This document shows, piece by piece, positions 41,176 to 50,642 of a DNA stretch of 64,000 nucleotides. The stretch is taken from the NCBI GenBank assembly GCA_003612405.1, contig RAYR01000004.1, positions 164,846 to 228,845 of the forward strand, given 5' to 3'. The position numbers and the translations under genes were made by a program. Below the pieces are notes generated by a model. It saw only the letters and a program-made list of their open reading frames with translations. It ran no database searches and was not told the DNA's origin. Every line of letters starts with the position of its first letter. Position 1 is the stretch's first letter. The DNA is from a bacterium 0.1xD8-71 (GTDB lineage: Bacteria > Bacillota > Clostridia > Lachnospirales > Lachnospiraceae).

Positions 41176-43017
41176 ATGAAACAGACAAGAGAAGATGTCA
41201 GAAATATAGCGATTATCGCCCACGTGGATCACGGAAAGACTACCCTAGTGGACGAGTTATTGAAACAAAGTGGCGTATTTCGGGAGAATCAGGAAGTGGC
41301 AGAGCGGGTCATGGACTCTAACGATATCGAAAAAGAGCGCGGTATCACGATTCTCTCCAAGAATACCGCCGTCACTTATAAAGGAATCAAAATCAATATC
41401 ATTGACACTCCCGGCCACGCTGATTTCGGCGGTGAAGTGGAACGTGTCCTAAAGATGGTCAACGGCGTTATTCTTGTCGTGGATGCTTTTGAGGGTCCCA
41501 TGCCCCAGACCAAATTCGTATTAAAAAAAGCACTGGAACTGAATTTATCAGTCATCGTGTGCATCAACAAATGTGACCGGCCGGAGGCCAGACCCATTCA
41601 GGTGGTAGATGAAGTTCTGGAACTGTTCATGGATCTGGATGCCAACGACGAACAGTTAGACTGTCCTTTTGTATACGCCTCAGCCAAAACCGGTACAGCC
41701 ACCACACAGCTTACCGTAAAAGGTGGCGATATGACGCCTCTCTTTGACACCATCATCGAGCATATCCCGGCACCCCAGGGTGACCCCGATGCAGGCACCC
41801 AGGTGCTGATCAGCACCATCGACTACAACGAGTATGTGGGCCGTATCGGTGTGGGTAAGGTAGACAACGGTTCCGTCAAAGTCAATCAGGAAGTGGTCAT
41901 TGTCAACCATCACGAACCGGACAAACAAAAGAAAGTCAAGATCAGCAAACTCTACGAGTATGACGGTCTGAATAAAATAGAAGTCAAGGAAGCCGGCATC
42001 GGCGCCATCGTGGCAATCTCCGGTATCACCGACATTCACATCGGCGATACCCTCTGCTCCCCCGATGAACCGAAGCCCATTCCTTTCCAGAAGATTTCGG
42101 AACCCACCATCGCCATGCACTTTATCGTCAATGATTCTCCCCTGGCGGGAAAGGAAGGCAAATATGTCACCAGCCGTCACCTGCGCGACAGGCTGTTCCG
42201 GGAACTCAATACGGACGTATCCCTGCGGGTGGAGGAAACGGAGACTACCGAGGCTTTCAAGGTCTCCGGCCGCGGCGAACTGCATCTGTCCGTGCTGATT
42301 GAAAATATGAGGCGGGAAGGCTACGAGTTTGCGGTCAGCAAGGCGGAAGTATTATATAAGACAGATGAAAACGGCAAAAAACTGGAACCCATGGAGTTAT
42401 GCTATGTGGATGTGCCGGAAGAATTCTCCGGCACCGTCATCGAAAAACTGAGCCAGCGCAAAGGCGAACTGAAAAACATGGGGTTAGCCTCCGGCGGCTA
42501 CACCCGCCTGGAATTCTCCATCCCCTCCCGCGGCCTCATCGGCTACCGCGGCGAGTTTATGACAGATACCAAAGGCAACGGCATCATGAATACCATCTTT
42601 GACGGTTACGGCCCCTACAAGGGCGACATCCAGTACCGCAAACAGGGTTCCCTGATTGCCTTCGAGGCAGGCGAGGCCATCACCTACGGCCTCTTTAACG
42701 CCCAGGAACGCGGCACCCTCTTCATCGGTCCCGGCACCAGAGTCTACTCCGGTATGATCGTCGGGCAGAATGGCCGCGGTGAGGATATCGAGTTAAATGT
42801 CTGCAAGAAAAAGCAGCTCACCAATACCCGTTCCTCCAGTGCGGATGAAGCGCTGCGCCTCACCCCGCCGAAGGTTTTAAGCCTGGAACAGGCTCTTGAA
42901 TTTATTGACACGGACGAGCTGCTGGAGGTGACCCCGGAAAGCCTGCGGATCCGCAAGAAGATTCTGGATCCTACCTTAAGAAAGCGGGCCGCAATCTCGG
43001 CCGCCGCGAAAAAATAA
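41176..43017 (+). CDS. typA: ribosome-associated GTPase TypA/BipA
   Basis: The protein has 613 residues, the expected length. G motifs are IIAHVDHGKTTLVDELL, RGITI, DTPGHADFGGEVERVL and NKCDRPEARP. The C-terminal BipA-specific region (SRGLIGYRGEFMTDTKGNGI and GEDIELNVCKKKQLTNTR) is intact. It is an elongation-factor-like GTPase needed in stress and cold and for ribosome assembly. It is monocistronic on the plus strand. Confidence 0.97.
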   Translation: MKQTREDVRNIAIIAHVDHGKTTLVDELLKQSGVFRENQEVAERVMDSNDIEKERGITILSKNTAVTYKGIKINIIDTPGHADFGGEVERVLKMVNGVILVVDAFEGPMPQTKFVLKKALELNLSVIVCINKCDRPEARPIQVVDEVLELFMDLDANDEQLDCPFVYASAKTGTATTQLTVKGGDMTPLFDTIIEHIPAPQGDPDAGTQVLISTIDYNEYVGRIGVGKVDNGSVKVNQEVVIVNHHEPDKQKKVKISKLYEYDGLNKIEVKEAGIGAIVAISGITDIHIGDTLCSPDEPKPIPFQKISEPTIAMHFIVNDSPLAGKEGKYVTSRHLRDRLFRELNTDVSLRVEETETTEAFKVSGRGELHLSVLIENMRREGYEFAVSKAEVLYKTDENGKKLEPMELCYVDVPEEFSGTVIEKLSQRKGELKNMGLASGGYTRLEFSIPSRGLIGYRGEFMTDTKGNGIMNTIFDGYGPYKGDIQYRKQGSLIAFEAGEAITYGLFNAQERGTLFIGPGTRVYSGMIVGQNGRGEDIELNVCKKKQLTNTRSSSADEALRLTPPKVLSLEQALEFIDTDELLEVTPESLRIRKKILDPTLRKRAAISAAAKK

Positions 43018-43020
43018 AAA

Positions 43021-43066
43021 ACAACCAGGGCTGATATTCCTCTCCGGATTATCAGCCCTGGTTATT
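43021..43066. terminator. bidirectional terminator
   Basis: A perfect 14-base stem, AACCAGGGCTGATA with its complement, around 13 bases. It ends typA on the plus strand and the xylan operon on the minus strand. Confidence 0.9.
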
Positions 43067-43072
43067 ATATAA

Positions 43073-43528
43073 TCAATAATGCTCTTTGACCTCTACAAGT
43101 ACACCCATATCTTTGGCTGCATCAAAGTATTCATAGGCCTCATATCCCTTTTCCTGTTTGAAAACCGATTCATAGCCGGCATTTTTCATAACTTCTTCAT
43201 CATTCTCCAAAGGCCCGTCTGTCAGAAGGCAGATAGAACAAATGGATGTGCCATGCTCTTTGAGCCACTGCGCCCAGGGATCATTGTCGCCAAGGGGCTG
43301 AATGATTTCAAACCAGAAGTTGTCACTGAAAACGCTCTCCACTTTCATGGGCGTATCTGTGATGGGTTCTCCTTTATATACCGTAAAAGGTGTGCGAACC
43401 TGCATGTGCTCCGCCTCCTCTGCCGGTGCAGCGCCTGTCCCAAGAAGATTCTTATAGGCGCTTACTGTTTTCTCAAGGTCATCCGTTACTACGATTACTT
43501 TAACGATATTTGTACTGGATAATGCCAT
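43073..43528 (-). CDS. VOC-fold protein
   Basis: The protein has 151 residues from ATG 43528 (AGAGGA upstream). Two beta-alpha-beta modules of the VOC fold are visible: IVKVIVVTDDLEKTVSAYKN, WFEIIQPLGDNDPWAQWLKE, and GYEAYEYFDAAKDMGVLVEV. Metal ligands in the His/Glu positions are partly kept (GTSICSI replaces the usual GxHH). Similar to methylmalonyl-CoA epimerase or glyoxalase relatives, but the substrate is unknown. Last gene of the sugar operon. Confidence 0.8.
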   Translation of the reverse strand: MALSSTNIVKVIVVTDDLEKTVSAYKNLLGTGAAPAEEAEHMQVRTPFTVYKGEPITDTPMKVESVFSDNFWFEIIQPLGDNDPWAQWLKEHGTSICSICLLTDGPLENDEEVMKNAGYESVFKQEKGYEAYEYFDAAKDMGVLVEVKEHY

Positions 43529-43590
43529 GTCTTTGTCCTCTTTCATTCCTATATGTTTTTCATTCCCATATATCTTTTATCACTTCTGTG

Positions 43591-44337
43591 TTACCTGTTG
43601 GTAAATCCGCCGTCCGCAATTACTTCTGCTCCTGTCACATAGGACGCCTCATCGGAAGCCAGGAACAGGGCAATGGCCGCAATCTCTTTGGGCTGGCCGA
43701 TATGACCCAGCGGTATATTGGCGATAATGCCGTTTCTGGCCTCATCATTCTCATTGATAAATTCCGTAAATCCTTTGGTTTCCGTAGGGCCCGGGCTGAT
43801 CGCATTGGCACGGATGCCCCTGCATGCCAGCTCTCCGGCAAAGGAGCGCGCCATGGAACGAACAGCCGCCTTCGCCGCATTATAAACAATATTGTTGGAA
43901 CCGCCCTGAAAGCCTGCAATAGAAGAAAGCAACACAATTGCTGACTTCTCGGACATATAAGGGAGTACCTTCTGTACTGTAAAAAAAGCAGAAAACACAT
44001 TCAGATCCATGGTGAGATGAAACTCTTTTGGAGTAACATCGGGAATCATATTGGTGGGACCGTTGCCCACAATGGGAAGAACTGCCTTCACCCTGCGTCC
44101 GGTCTTTTTTACCGCTTCTGCGATTTTCTCCAGGTCTTCCACCTTGGTGGCATCCACTTTCAGTATATCGACAACCTGCGGATTCTCTCCATAAATCTTC
44201 TGCGCTGTCTCCACATCATAGTCAGCAACAATAAGGTCTGCACCCTCTTCCAGAAAACGTTCCGCAATCCCTCTTGCGATACCGTTTGATGCGCCTGTGA
44301 TCACACACAGCTCATGTTCCATTAATTTTTTATTCAT
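43591..44337 (-). CDS. SDR family oxidoreductase
   Basis: The protein has 248 residues from ATG 44337 (AAAGGAAAT upstream). The NAD site is LCVITGASNGIARGIAERFL, with AIVLLSSIAGFQGGSNNIVY holding the catalytic Ser, Tyr and Lys (YNAAKAAV), then ISPGPTETKG and the C-terminal ASYVTGAEVIADGGFTNR. It is a typical ketoreductase-like sugar or alcohol dehydrogenase. The substrate is unknown; context suggests a sugar acid or polyol from hemicellulose. Confidence 0.93.
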   Translation of the reverse strand: MNKKLMEHELCVITGASNGIARGIAERFLEEGADLIVADYDVETAQKIYGENPQVVDILKVDATKVEDLEKIAEAVKKTGRRVKAVLPIVGNGPTNMIPDVTPKEFHLTMDLNVFSAFFTVQKVLPYMSEKSAIVLLSSIAGFQGGSNNIVYNAAKAAVRSMARSFAGELACRGIRANAISPGPTETKGFTEFINENDEARNGIIANIPLGHIGQPKEIAAIALFLASDEASYVTGAEVIADGGFTNR

Positions 44338-44380
44338 ATGATTATATTTCCTTTCTGTGAGCCGTAAAAATCTTCTCACG

Positions 44381-45991
44381 CTATACCCGGTATTCAAAGA
44401 AACCAAATTCCGCCTCTGACTCGTAACCGGAATAATCCACTGCGGCAAGTCCTACAAATGCGCCGGTAAAAAATCCACCGTAATGGGACATCACATAGTC
44501 ATCCGACAGCACCATGGCATCCAGTTTAACAGGAATCCTATGCCAGACTTCTCCGTCAAAGGAATATTCATACCAGTAATCCAAATGATCTACAACGGTC
44601 TTAAACCAAACCCATTCCGTTCCCTCCGGAATGACCACTGCATCCTCCTTCAGAACAGATGTATACTTCCCGTTGTCACACTCGGCCACCTCGATAACCC
44701 GGTTCCGATTGTCATCCCTGGTAATGAAAATCCACGACCAATGCTCATTATTATAGTAATTGGCAAGCCCCGCCATGGACTGATAGCTGTAGGGATCGAA
44801 CTGCACTTTCGTGACCGCCGTGAAGGCAAAGTCCCGCCACCTTCTGGCTACCAGAGAAAGGTCAAACCGATTTGACAAAGAGCCTCGCCCTATTAACTTA
44901 AGGCTTCCTTCACCAACACTGCCCATACGTCCGGAGAAGGGTACCCGCAGGGTATTCCACTCCCCGTCCAGTTTCTCTGCCATAAAGTCATCATAGGCTG
45001 CATGGGTCTCAGGCGCTTCAGTCAGAATGGCATCCTTTGGCGCATCCACTTCCACAAGTCCGCCATGGCCGCCCTCTATTCTGGGCCATCCCTCCTCATC
45101 CCAGTATACTTTCTGAATACTGGTTTCACGCCCCAGGGTACACCACCCTCTGGGATCATAGAAATTTTCAATGGCATGATGCAGGGGACGTCCGCACAAG
45201 GATGCGTAATACCACTCTCCGGAAGGCGTCTCCACCAGTGCGCCGTGACCCTGTTTTTGCAGGTAATGATCCGGCGTGTCAAAGTTAGTAATAAAAGGAT
45301 CTCCGGGCTCCGTCTCATAAGGGCCATACAATTCTTTTGCTCTGGCTACAACTTCCTGGTGGGTCCATGTAGTCCCGCCCTGTGCCGCAAAGATATAATA
45401 ATAACCGTTCATCTGATACAGATGCGGCCCTTCCACCGTCTTGATCTCTGTTCCGTCATAGACGGTTCTCGCTGTCTCCGGTTTCAGCCGTTTGGCCTCC
45501 GGATCATATTCCGTCAGCGTCAGTCCGCAGAATGAATTATGATATTCCCGATGATCCCAGGTCTGCTGGATCAGATACTTCCGTCCATCCTCATCATGGA
45601 ACAAAGAAGCGTCAAATCCTACGCCATTCAGATAAATGGGTGCGCTCCATGGTCCGTGGATATCTTCCGCCACCGTCAGATAGTTATACATATCCTTAAA
45701 AGCCCCGTCAACAATCTTCACATCTGTATAAACCAGCCAGAACTTACCGTCTGCATAGGACAGATCAGGCGCCCAGATACCGCCGGAACAGGGATCTCCT
45801 TTCATATCCACCAGTTCAACACGGTCAAGGACCGATGTGGTAAGATTCCAGTGCACAAGATCTTTGGATTCATGAATCCTTATTCCCGGAAACCATTCAA
45901 AAGTCGAATTGGCAATGTAATAGGTATCTCCCACCCGGATGATGGAAGGATCCGCGTGGAAGCCGGACAGAACCGGATTTATAATTTTCAT
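44381..45991 (-). CDS. glycoside hydrolase family 43 beta-xylosidase/arabinofuranosidase
   Basis: The protein has 536 residues from ATG 45991 (GGAGG upstream, TTG at 45997 also possible). It matches the XynB-type GH43: NPVLSGFHADPSIIRVGDTY with the base Asp, GVGFDASLFHDEDGRKYLIQ, and the acid Glu in KTVEGPHLYQMNGYYYIFAA. The C-terminal 200 residues are the usual beta-sandwich. No signal peptide is present, so it acts on imported xylo-oligosaccharides. It follows the CUT1 permease genes. Confidence 0.95.
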   Translation of the reverse strand: MKIINPVLSGFHADPSIIRVGDTYYIANSTFEWFPGIRIHESKDLVHWNLTTSVLDRVELVDMKGDPCSGGIWAPDLSYADGKFWLVYTDVKIVDGAFKDMYNYLTVAEDIHGPWSAPIYLNGVGFDASLFHDEDGRKYLIQQTWDHREYHNSFCGLTLTEYDPEAKRLKPETARTVYDGTEIKTVEGPHLYQMNGYYYIFAAQGGTTWTHQEVVARAKELYGPYETEPGDPFITNFDTPDHYLQKQGHGALVETPSGEWYYASLCGRPLHHAIENFYDPRGWCTLGRETSIQKVYWDEEGWPRIEGGHGGLVEVDAPKDAILTEAPETHAAYDDFMAEKLDGEWNTLRVPFSGRMGSVGEGSLKLIGRGSLSNRFDLSLVARRWRDFAFTAVTKVQFDPYSYQSMAGLANYYNNEHWSWIFITRDDNRNRVIEVAECDNGKYTSVLKEDAVVIPEGTEWVWFKTVVDHLDYWYEYSFDGEVWHRIPVKLDAMVLSDDYVMSHYGGFFTGAFVGLAAVDYSGYESEAEFGFFEYRV

Positions 45992-46060
45992 GGTCAAACC
46001 TCCGTCTACTTTTTGGTCACTTCATATGTCTGTTTTCTAGTCGTCCTGTCTCTCTCTTCT

Positions 46061-46849
46061 TTATTTCAGGGCGCCTGCACTCATACCTCTCTCAAAGTTC
46101 TTCTGCATACACAGATAGGCAATAATTTCAGGCAGGGCCGTCATCACAGCTGCCGCCAGGATTTTAGTCTGGTCATTGGTAAACTCGCCCTGGAAATACT
46201 GTGGCAGTAATGTGACCGTCTGCATGGACGGACTCTGCAAAAACAACAGCGGCAGAAGATAAGAGTTCCAGGAATTAATCAGTGTCAGCATGATCACGGC
46301 CGAACCGATAGGCTTCGTCAAAGGCAGGATAACATGCCAGAATGTCTCAACTGTGGTCGCCCCGTCAATCTTAGCCGCTTCCATCAGTTCACTTGGAATC
46401 CCTTCATCAAAATTCCTTGTCAGCAGAATCGTAAAGGGAAGCTGTAATGCCGCCAACGGAAAGATCACCGCCAAAAAGGTATTGAACAGATGCATCCTCT
46501 GGAAGGTAACAAACAACGGTGTTAACAGGATAACCTCTGGCAGTGTCAGGGCAATTAAAATCAGCCAGAAAAATGTTTCTTTGCCAAGAATATTCAGTTT
46601 TGCAAATCCAAATCCGGCAGTCATACTGAAAATATAGACCAGAAGAATGACACTCGCCGAAATAATGATGGAGTTTCTAAAATAATACGGCACAACGCCG
46701 GTCTCCCAGACTGCCACATAGTTATAGAACCCTCTCCCGCCCAAAGAGCCCAGAAACATCTGTACCAGCGGGAGTGCATAGGGAACCACCATAATAAGCA
46801 GCAGGATCTGTAACAGGATTCTTTTCTTTTTACTTTGCAATTTAATCAT
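46061..46849 (-). CDS. ABC sugar permease, MalG type
   Basis: The protein has 262 residues from ATG 46849 (a TTG at 46855 overlaps the stop of the preceding gene). It has about six transmembrane helices and the EAA loop ELMEAAKIDGATTVETFWHV with ILPLTKPIG. It is the second permease of a CUT1 importer. Partner genes lie directly upstream; the ATPase is absent. Confidence 0.94.
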   Translation of the reverse strand: MIKLQSKKKRILLQILLLIMVVPYALPLVQMFLGSLGGRGFYNYVAVWETGVVPYYFRNSIIISASVILLVYIFSMTAGFGFAKLNILGKETFFWLILIALTLPEVILLTPLFVTFQRMHLFNTFLAVIFPLAALQLPFTILLTRNFDEGIPSELMEAAKIDGATTVETFWHVILPLTKPIGSAVIMLTLINSWNSYLLPLLFLQSPSMQTVTLLPQYFQGEFTNDQTKILAAAVMTALPEIIAYLCMQKNFERGMSAGALK

Positions 46850-46851
46850 AC

Positions 46852-47733
46852 TCAAGAATCTCCTTTGTTTGCTCTGTTTGTGAGGAACGCGCCGACAACT
46901 GCCATCACCAGAAGCATAACTGACAGCGCAGCCGCATATCCCAAATGGGATTGCCGTATACCCTGACGATATATATATGTTCCCAAAAATTCGGTTGCAT
47001 GGTTCGGACCGCCGGTAGTAATCAGATATGGAATATCAAAGGTCTTAAGCGCACCGATCACCCCGAGCATGGCAAGGGATACCGTTGTTCCTTTACAGAA
47101 TGGGAATACCATCGTCCACAGAATACGAAGTTCCCCGGCGCCGTCTATCTGTGCCGCCTCCAGAACCTCTCTGTCAATCTGGCTCATTGCCGCATAGTAA
47201 AGAATAAAACTCATACCGGTAAATTCCCAGATAACCACTGCCATCAGCACAAACAGGGCCGTATTTGGTTTTGAAAGCCAATCTACCGTAATCGGAATAC
47301 CTGCTTTTGTAAAAAACGACTGCAACATTCCCTGCGGTGAAAACATCAGACGGAATACAGGAGCCATCGTAGAAGGCGCCAGAATCGTTGGAATAAAGAT
47401 CAGGCATTTATGCACTGTAGGCAATTTCACATCGGAATGTAGGATTGCCGCAAATATAAATCCCAGAAAATTCTGGATTACAAAGGTAATGGCAAAGTAA
47501 ATAATTGTATTCTGAATACACTTCCAAAACACCTTGTCCTTGAACATTTTAGCAAAATTATCAAATCCCACTCTCTCCATAACAGGGCTCAAGCCATCCC
47601 ATTCTATGGTCGAGAGATTAAACGTATAAAAGATTGAATAATAGATGATGATAACAAGGAATAAAAAGGCCGGAAGGATCCAGAAAAACCCGTTCATCCT
47701 CGTCTTTTTGGATAATTTATCATTTTTCAACAT
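46852..47733 (-). CDS. ABC sugar permease, MalF type
   Basis: The protein has 293 residues, from ATG 47733 (AAGGAGAT upstream). Six helices are present with the EAA loop VLEAAQIDGAGELRILWTMV and FPFCKGTTV. It is the first permease of the CUT1 importer and is translationally coupled to the MalG-type gene. It follows the binding protein gene by 85 bases. Confidence 0.94.
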   Translation of the reverse strand: MLKNDKLSKKTRMNGFFWILPAFLFLVIIIYYSIFYTFNLSTIEWDGLSPVMERVGFDNFAKMFKDKVFWKCIQNTIIYFAITFVIQNFLGFIFAAILHSDVKLPTVHKCLIFIPTILAPSTMAPVFRLMFSPQGMLQSFFTKAGIPITVDWLSKPNTALFVLMAVVIWEFTGMSFILYYAAMSQIDREVLEAAQIDGAGELRILWTMVFPFCKGTTVSLAMLGVIGALKTFDIPYLITTGGPNHATEFLGTYIYRQGIRQSHLGYAAALSVMLLVMAVVGAFLTNRANKGDS

Positions 47734-47818
47734 AATATCTCCTTGTCTGATTTCCTCTACCACCAAACAGGGGCTTCCCATAAGAAGCCCCTGTTACTTA
47801 TAAACAGTAGTGATACAA

Positions 47819-49219
47819 TTACTGCTCAGCCTGAACTTCCGCCAAATGTGCCACGCCTTCTTCAGCTGTCATGGTGCCGGATGCCACGCCTGCAAGCACA
47901 TCCATCATAGCCTGGTTCAGATCAGCGCCGATGCCGCCAAAACGCGGGTTATCAGGATTGTTTACCGCATTGGTCAGGTATGCCTGGACAGCGTCATTTT
48001 GTTTTTCTCCGTTTACCAATGTTACATTATCCCAGTTCGGAGATACCGATTTCAGTACCGGAACAAGGTTCAGGGAGTCAGCGATCATCTGCTGGCCTTC
48101 TTCGGATGCGCCGAGCCACAGAGCGAAATCCGTAGCAGCCTTCTGATCCTTTGCGGATGTGGAAACTGCTGTCGCATAGTCAATATCGCAGAATACATAA
48201 CCAACATTGCCGGTTCCTGCGATGTCAGGGAAATTGATCGGAACCATTGCAAACGGTTCATCCGTAGAGGATGCTGCCTCCATATTCGCCCGCATGGTAT
48301 CCGGCAGACAGTTCATGGTATACCAGGAACCCATCATGATCATAGCTGCCTGTCCGGACAGGAACAGATTGTTAGCCTCCGGATACTGCTGGATACCCAG
48401 CGCGCCATCCTGCATGATCCCCTCATCAAACAGACTCTTCCAGAGATTTAAAGCAGTTACAAATGTCTCATCTGTCCACTCTGCCTCTCCCCTGGTTGCC
48501 TTCGTGAACTCGCCCGGCTTTACATTGTCACAGATTGCATGCCAGGTATCCATATTAAAGGCACCCTGTCCTGCGCCCTGCACGAATCCGATAATACCGT
48601 TGGCTTCAAAAGTTGCACAGGCTTCTTTCCACTCAGCCATATTGGTAGGAACCTTAACATTGTACTGATCAAACAGATCCTGGTTGATCCAAAGGTTTCC
48701 TGCATAACAGGTGCCAACTCCCAATGCCTTGATCTGACCGTCTACTGTCATACTGGCAAGAGAAGCCTCATTCAGCTTGTCTGCATAATCATCGCCCAGA
48801 TATCCTTTGAGTGCATCTGTCAGATCAATCGCCTTACTGCCAAAAATCTGGACGCCGCCGTTTGCGGAACCCGCAGATACTTCAAAGATATCTACGCCTT
48901 CACCATTTGCCAGCGCCGGTTTGATGGCTGCATCATAATCATCAACCGTTGTCTGTTTCCATGTAATCCTGACATCCGGATAGGTTTCATTAAATTTTGC
49001 GATATACTGCTCATTAAGCGGTGAACCGGGCGTCCATCCCCACCATACCAGATCGGCTGCACCTGATGCAGTACCTGCTGTGTCCCCGGCAGCCGGCGCC
49101 GTCTGTCCGGATGCCGCATCATTTCCATTTCCGCTTCCTGTTCCTGCGTCCCCACATGCTGCCAAAACAACTGATGTGGTAAGTAAAAGTGCCATAAGTT
49201 TTGTTTTACGTGCCTTCAT
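47819..49219 (-). CDS. ABC sugar-binding lipoprotein
   Basis: The protein has about 466 residues. The lipoprotein signal ends at VVLAACGD. The mature protein has the CUT1 binding-protein pattern (DLVWWGWTPGSPLNEQYIAK, FNETYPDVRITWKQTTVDDY, LFLSGQAAMIMMGSWYTMNC). The start is ATG 49219 or TTG 49225; the latter overlaps the stop of the upstream isomerase gene, and GGAGG is closer to it. It probably binds xylo-oligosaccharides, judging from the operon. Confidence 0.92.
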   Translation of the reverse strand: MKARKTKLMALLLTTSVVLAACGDAGTGSGNGNDAASGQTAPAAGDTAGTASGAADLVWWGWTPGSPLNEQYIAKFNETYPDVRITWKQTTVDDYDAAIKPALANGEGVDIFEVSAGSANGGVQIFGSKAIDLTDALKGYLGDDYADKLNEASLASMTVDGQIKALGVGTCYAGNLWINQDLFDQYNVKVPTNMAEWKEACATFEANGIIGFVQGAGQGAFNMDTWHAICDNVKPGEFTKATRGEAEWTDETFVTALNLWKSLFDEGIMQDGALGIQQYPEANNLFLSGQAAMIMMGSWYTMNCLPDTMRANMEAASSTDEPFAMVPINFPDIAGTGNVGYVFCDIDYATAVSTSAKDQKAATDFALWLGASEEGQQMIADSLNLVPVLKSVSPNWDNVTLVNGEKQNDAVQAYLTNAVNNPDNPRFGGIGADLNQAMMDVLAGVASGTMTAEEGVAHLAEVQAEQ

Positions 49220-49221
49220 TT

Positions 49222-50067
49222 TCAATCCTGCCTCCCTTTCTTAAAATAAATTTGATTAATTAGCTCCTTCACATAACGGATACTGTCCAGATATTCCTCA
49301 TCCGTATTCAAATGTTCAATGATAAACGGCATGTCCTTGTCATAGGACGTTGCAGTCTCAATCAAGTGACGGATGTTGACAGCCCCGTTTCCCATATAAG
49401 TCTCACGGAAAAACAGTGTATAATCTTCTTCCATCCGGACATCCTTCAGATGACAGCTTTTAACCAGTTTTCCCAGTTTCTCAAAACATTCCTCAATGAA
49501 ATCTTCATTGTAAAAATATCTCTTCGGTGTTGTCATCCAGTTAAATACATCCATATGGACTGCAAACCTGTCGCGGTCAACTGCTTCCAGAAGATGAAGA
49601 TATTCGTCCGGCCCCATGGGGACCATCCAGGGCATGGATTCAATCGTAAAATAAGTATTGCGGGGCTGTACTGCATCTATGATTTCACGGATTGTTTTCA
49701 CACCCAGATCCCAGGTCTCCCTGGAATAGTTGTCCTTATATGCACCATCCCATCTGCGACCTCTGGCACCGATGATATTCACACAGCACCTGGCGCCGAT
49801 CCTGTCAGCCAGTTCCAGCTGCCCAACAGCAAAGCGAACGGCCTTTCTTCTGGCATCCTCATCCGGATCCAGGGTATTGCGCCATATTCCCACTTCCGCA
49901 ATCGTAAGCTGCTGTGCTCTTGCTGCTCTCACATATTCTTCCACCAAAGCCGGATCATCTTCACAATTCGGTGAAAAATTAATCGCTTCCAGTCCCAGTT
50001 CTTTATGCCTCCTGGCCCACTGTGCCGGACTTTCATGCTGAAGCGGTGATGATACCCCTAATTTCAT
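49222..50067 (-). CDS. sugar phosphate isomerase/epimerase-like TIM barrel
   Basis: The protein has 281 residues in the AP-endonuclease-2 / xylose-isomerase-like TIM family: GLEAINFSPNCEDDPALVEE, CCVNIIGARGRRWDGAYKDN, TFTIESMPWMVPMGPDEY-like region (YFTIESMPW), DRFAVHMDVFNWMTTPKRYF, VKSCHLKDVRMEEDYTLFFR, FIIEHLNTDEEYL. Metal-binding Glu, Asp, His and Glu appear at the expected strands. Substrate is unknown. It is coupled to the binding protein gene downstream. Confidence 0.88.
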   Translation of the reverse strand: MKLGVSSPLQHESPAQWARRHKELGLEAINFSPNCEDDPALVEEYVRAARAQQLTIAEVGIWRNTLDPDEDARRKAVRFAVGQLELADRIGARCCVNIIGARGRRWDGAYKDNYSRETWDLGVKTIREIIDAVQPRNTYFTIESMPWMVPMGPDEYLHLLEAVDRDRFAVHMDVFNWMTTPKRYFYNEDFIEECFEKLGKLVKSCHLKDVRMEEDYTLFFRETYMGNGAVNIRHLIETATSYDKDMPFIIEHLNTDEEYLDSIRYVKELINQIYFKKGRQD

Positions 50068-50110
50068 AATTACTTTTCCACCCCCTTATCCGATTGTTTC
50101 TGTTCAGTCT

Positions 50111-50578
50111 TTATTCCTTAGAATAACTTTCCAGAAGCTCCACGATACACTTAAGCTCTGGCGCCTCAAGATAGTTGTACTCTCCGCTGCCGTCACCATA
50201 TACGCCACGCTGAACCAGTTTCAGTCCTGCTGCCTCAGCGCTGGCAACTTTTGCCTTGGAATCCTTAATCTGAAATGCTATATGATGGATGCCCTCACCA
50301 TGTTCGTTCAGATAATCCCTCCATGTAGACGGCTCCTCATTGGGTTGAATCAGTTCCAGCTGTAATCCGGGCCCAACATCAAAAAATGCCATCCAGCAAT
50401 ATGCATTTGGCGCCGGTTCCCCCTTGTACGTGGTTCCTGTGACAGCATAGTCACCAATCGGCTGCGTTTCCGGTACTTCAAGTCCTAAAAATTCTGCCCA
50501 TTTTTTCTTTGTTTCTTCCACATCCTTTACAATAAACCCTACCTGGGCTACCAGATGTGTTCCTACTACTCCTGCCAT
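50111..50578 (-). CDS. VOC-fold protein, glyoxalase/epimerase-like
   Basis: The protein has 155 residues. Two VOC modules contain metal-ligand-like residues: GTHLVAQVGFIVKDVEETKK, GLQLELIQPNEEPSTWRDYL, EHGEGIHHIAFQIKDSKAKV and LEAPELKCIVELLES. It resembles methylmalonyl-CoA epimerase (GxHHIAF). Second VOC gene of this operon besides the one at 43073. Substrate is not predictable. Confidence 0.88.
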   Translation of the reverse strand: MAGVVGTHLVAQVGFIVKDVEETKKKWAEFLGLEVPETQPIGDYAVTGTTYKGEPAPNAYCWMAFFDVGPGLQLELIQPNEEPSTWRDYLNEHGEGIHHIAFQIKDSKAKVASAEAAGLKLVQRGVYGDGSGEYNYLEAPELKCIVELLESYSKE

Positions 50579-50642
50579 ATTTTCATTCTCCTCGTATTAT
50601 ATAGTAGTAGTGTTTATAGTCCCTCTCCAAGGACTCTTTATT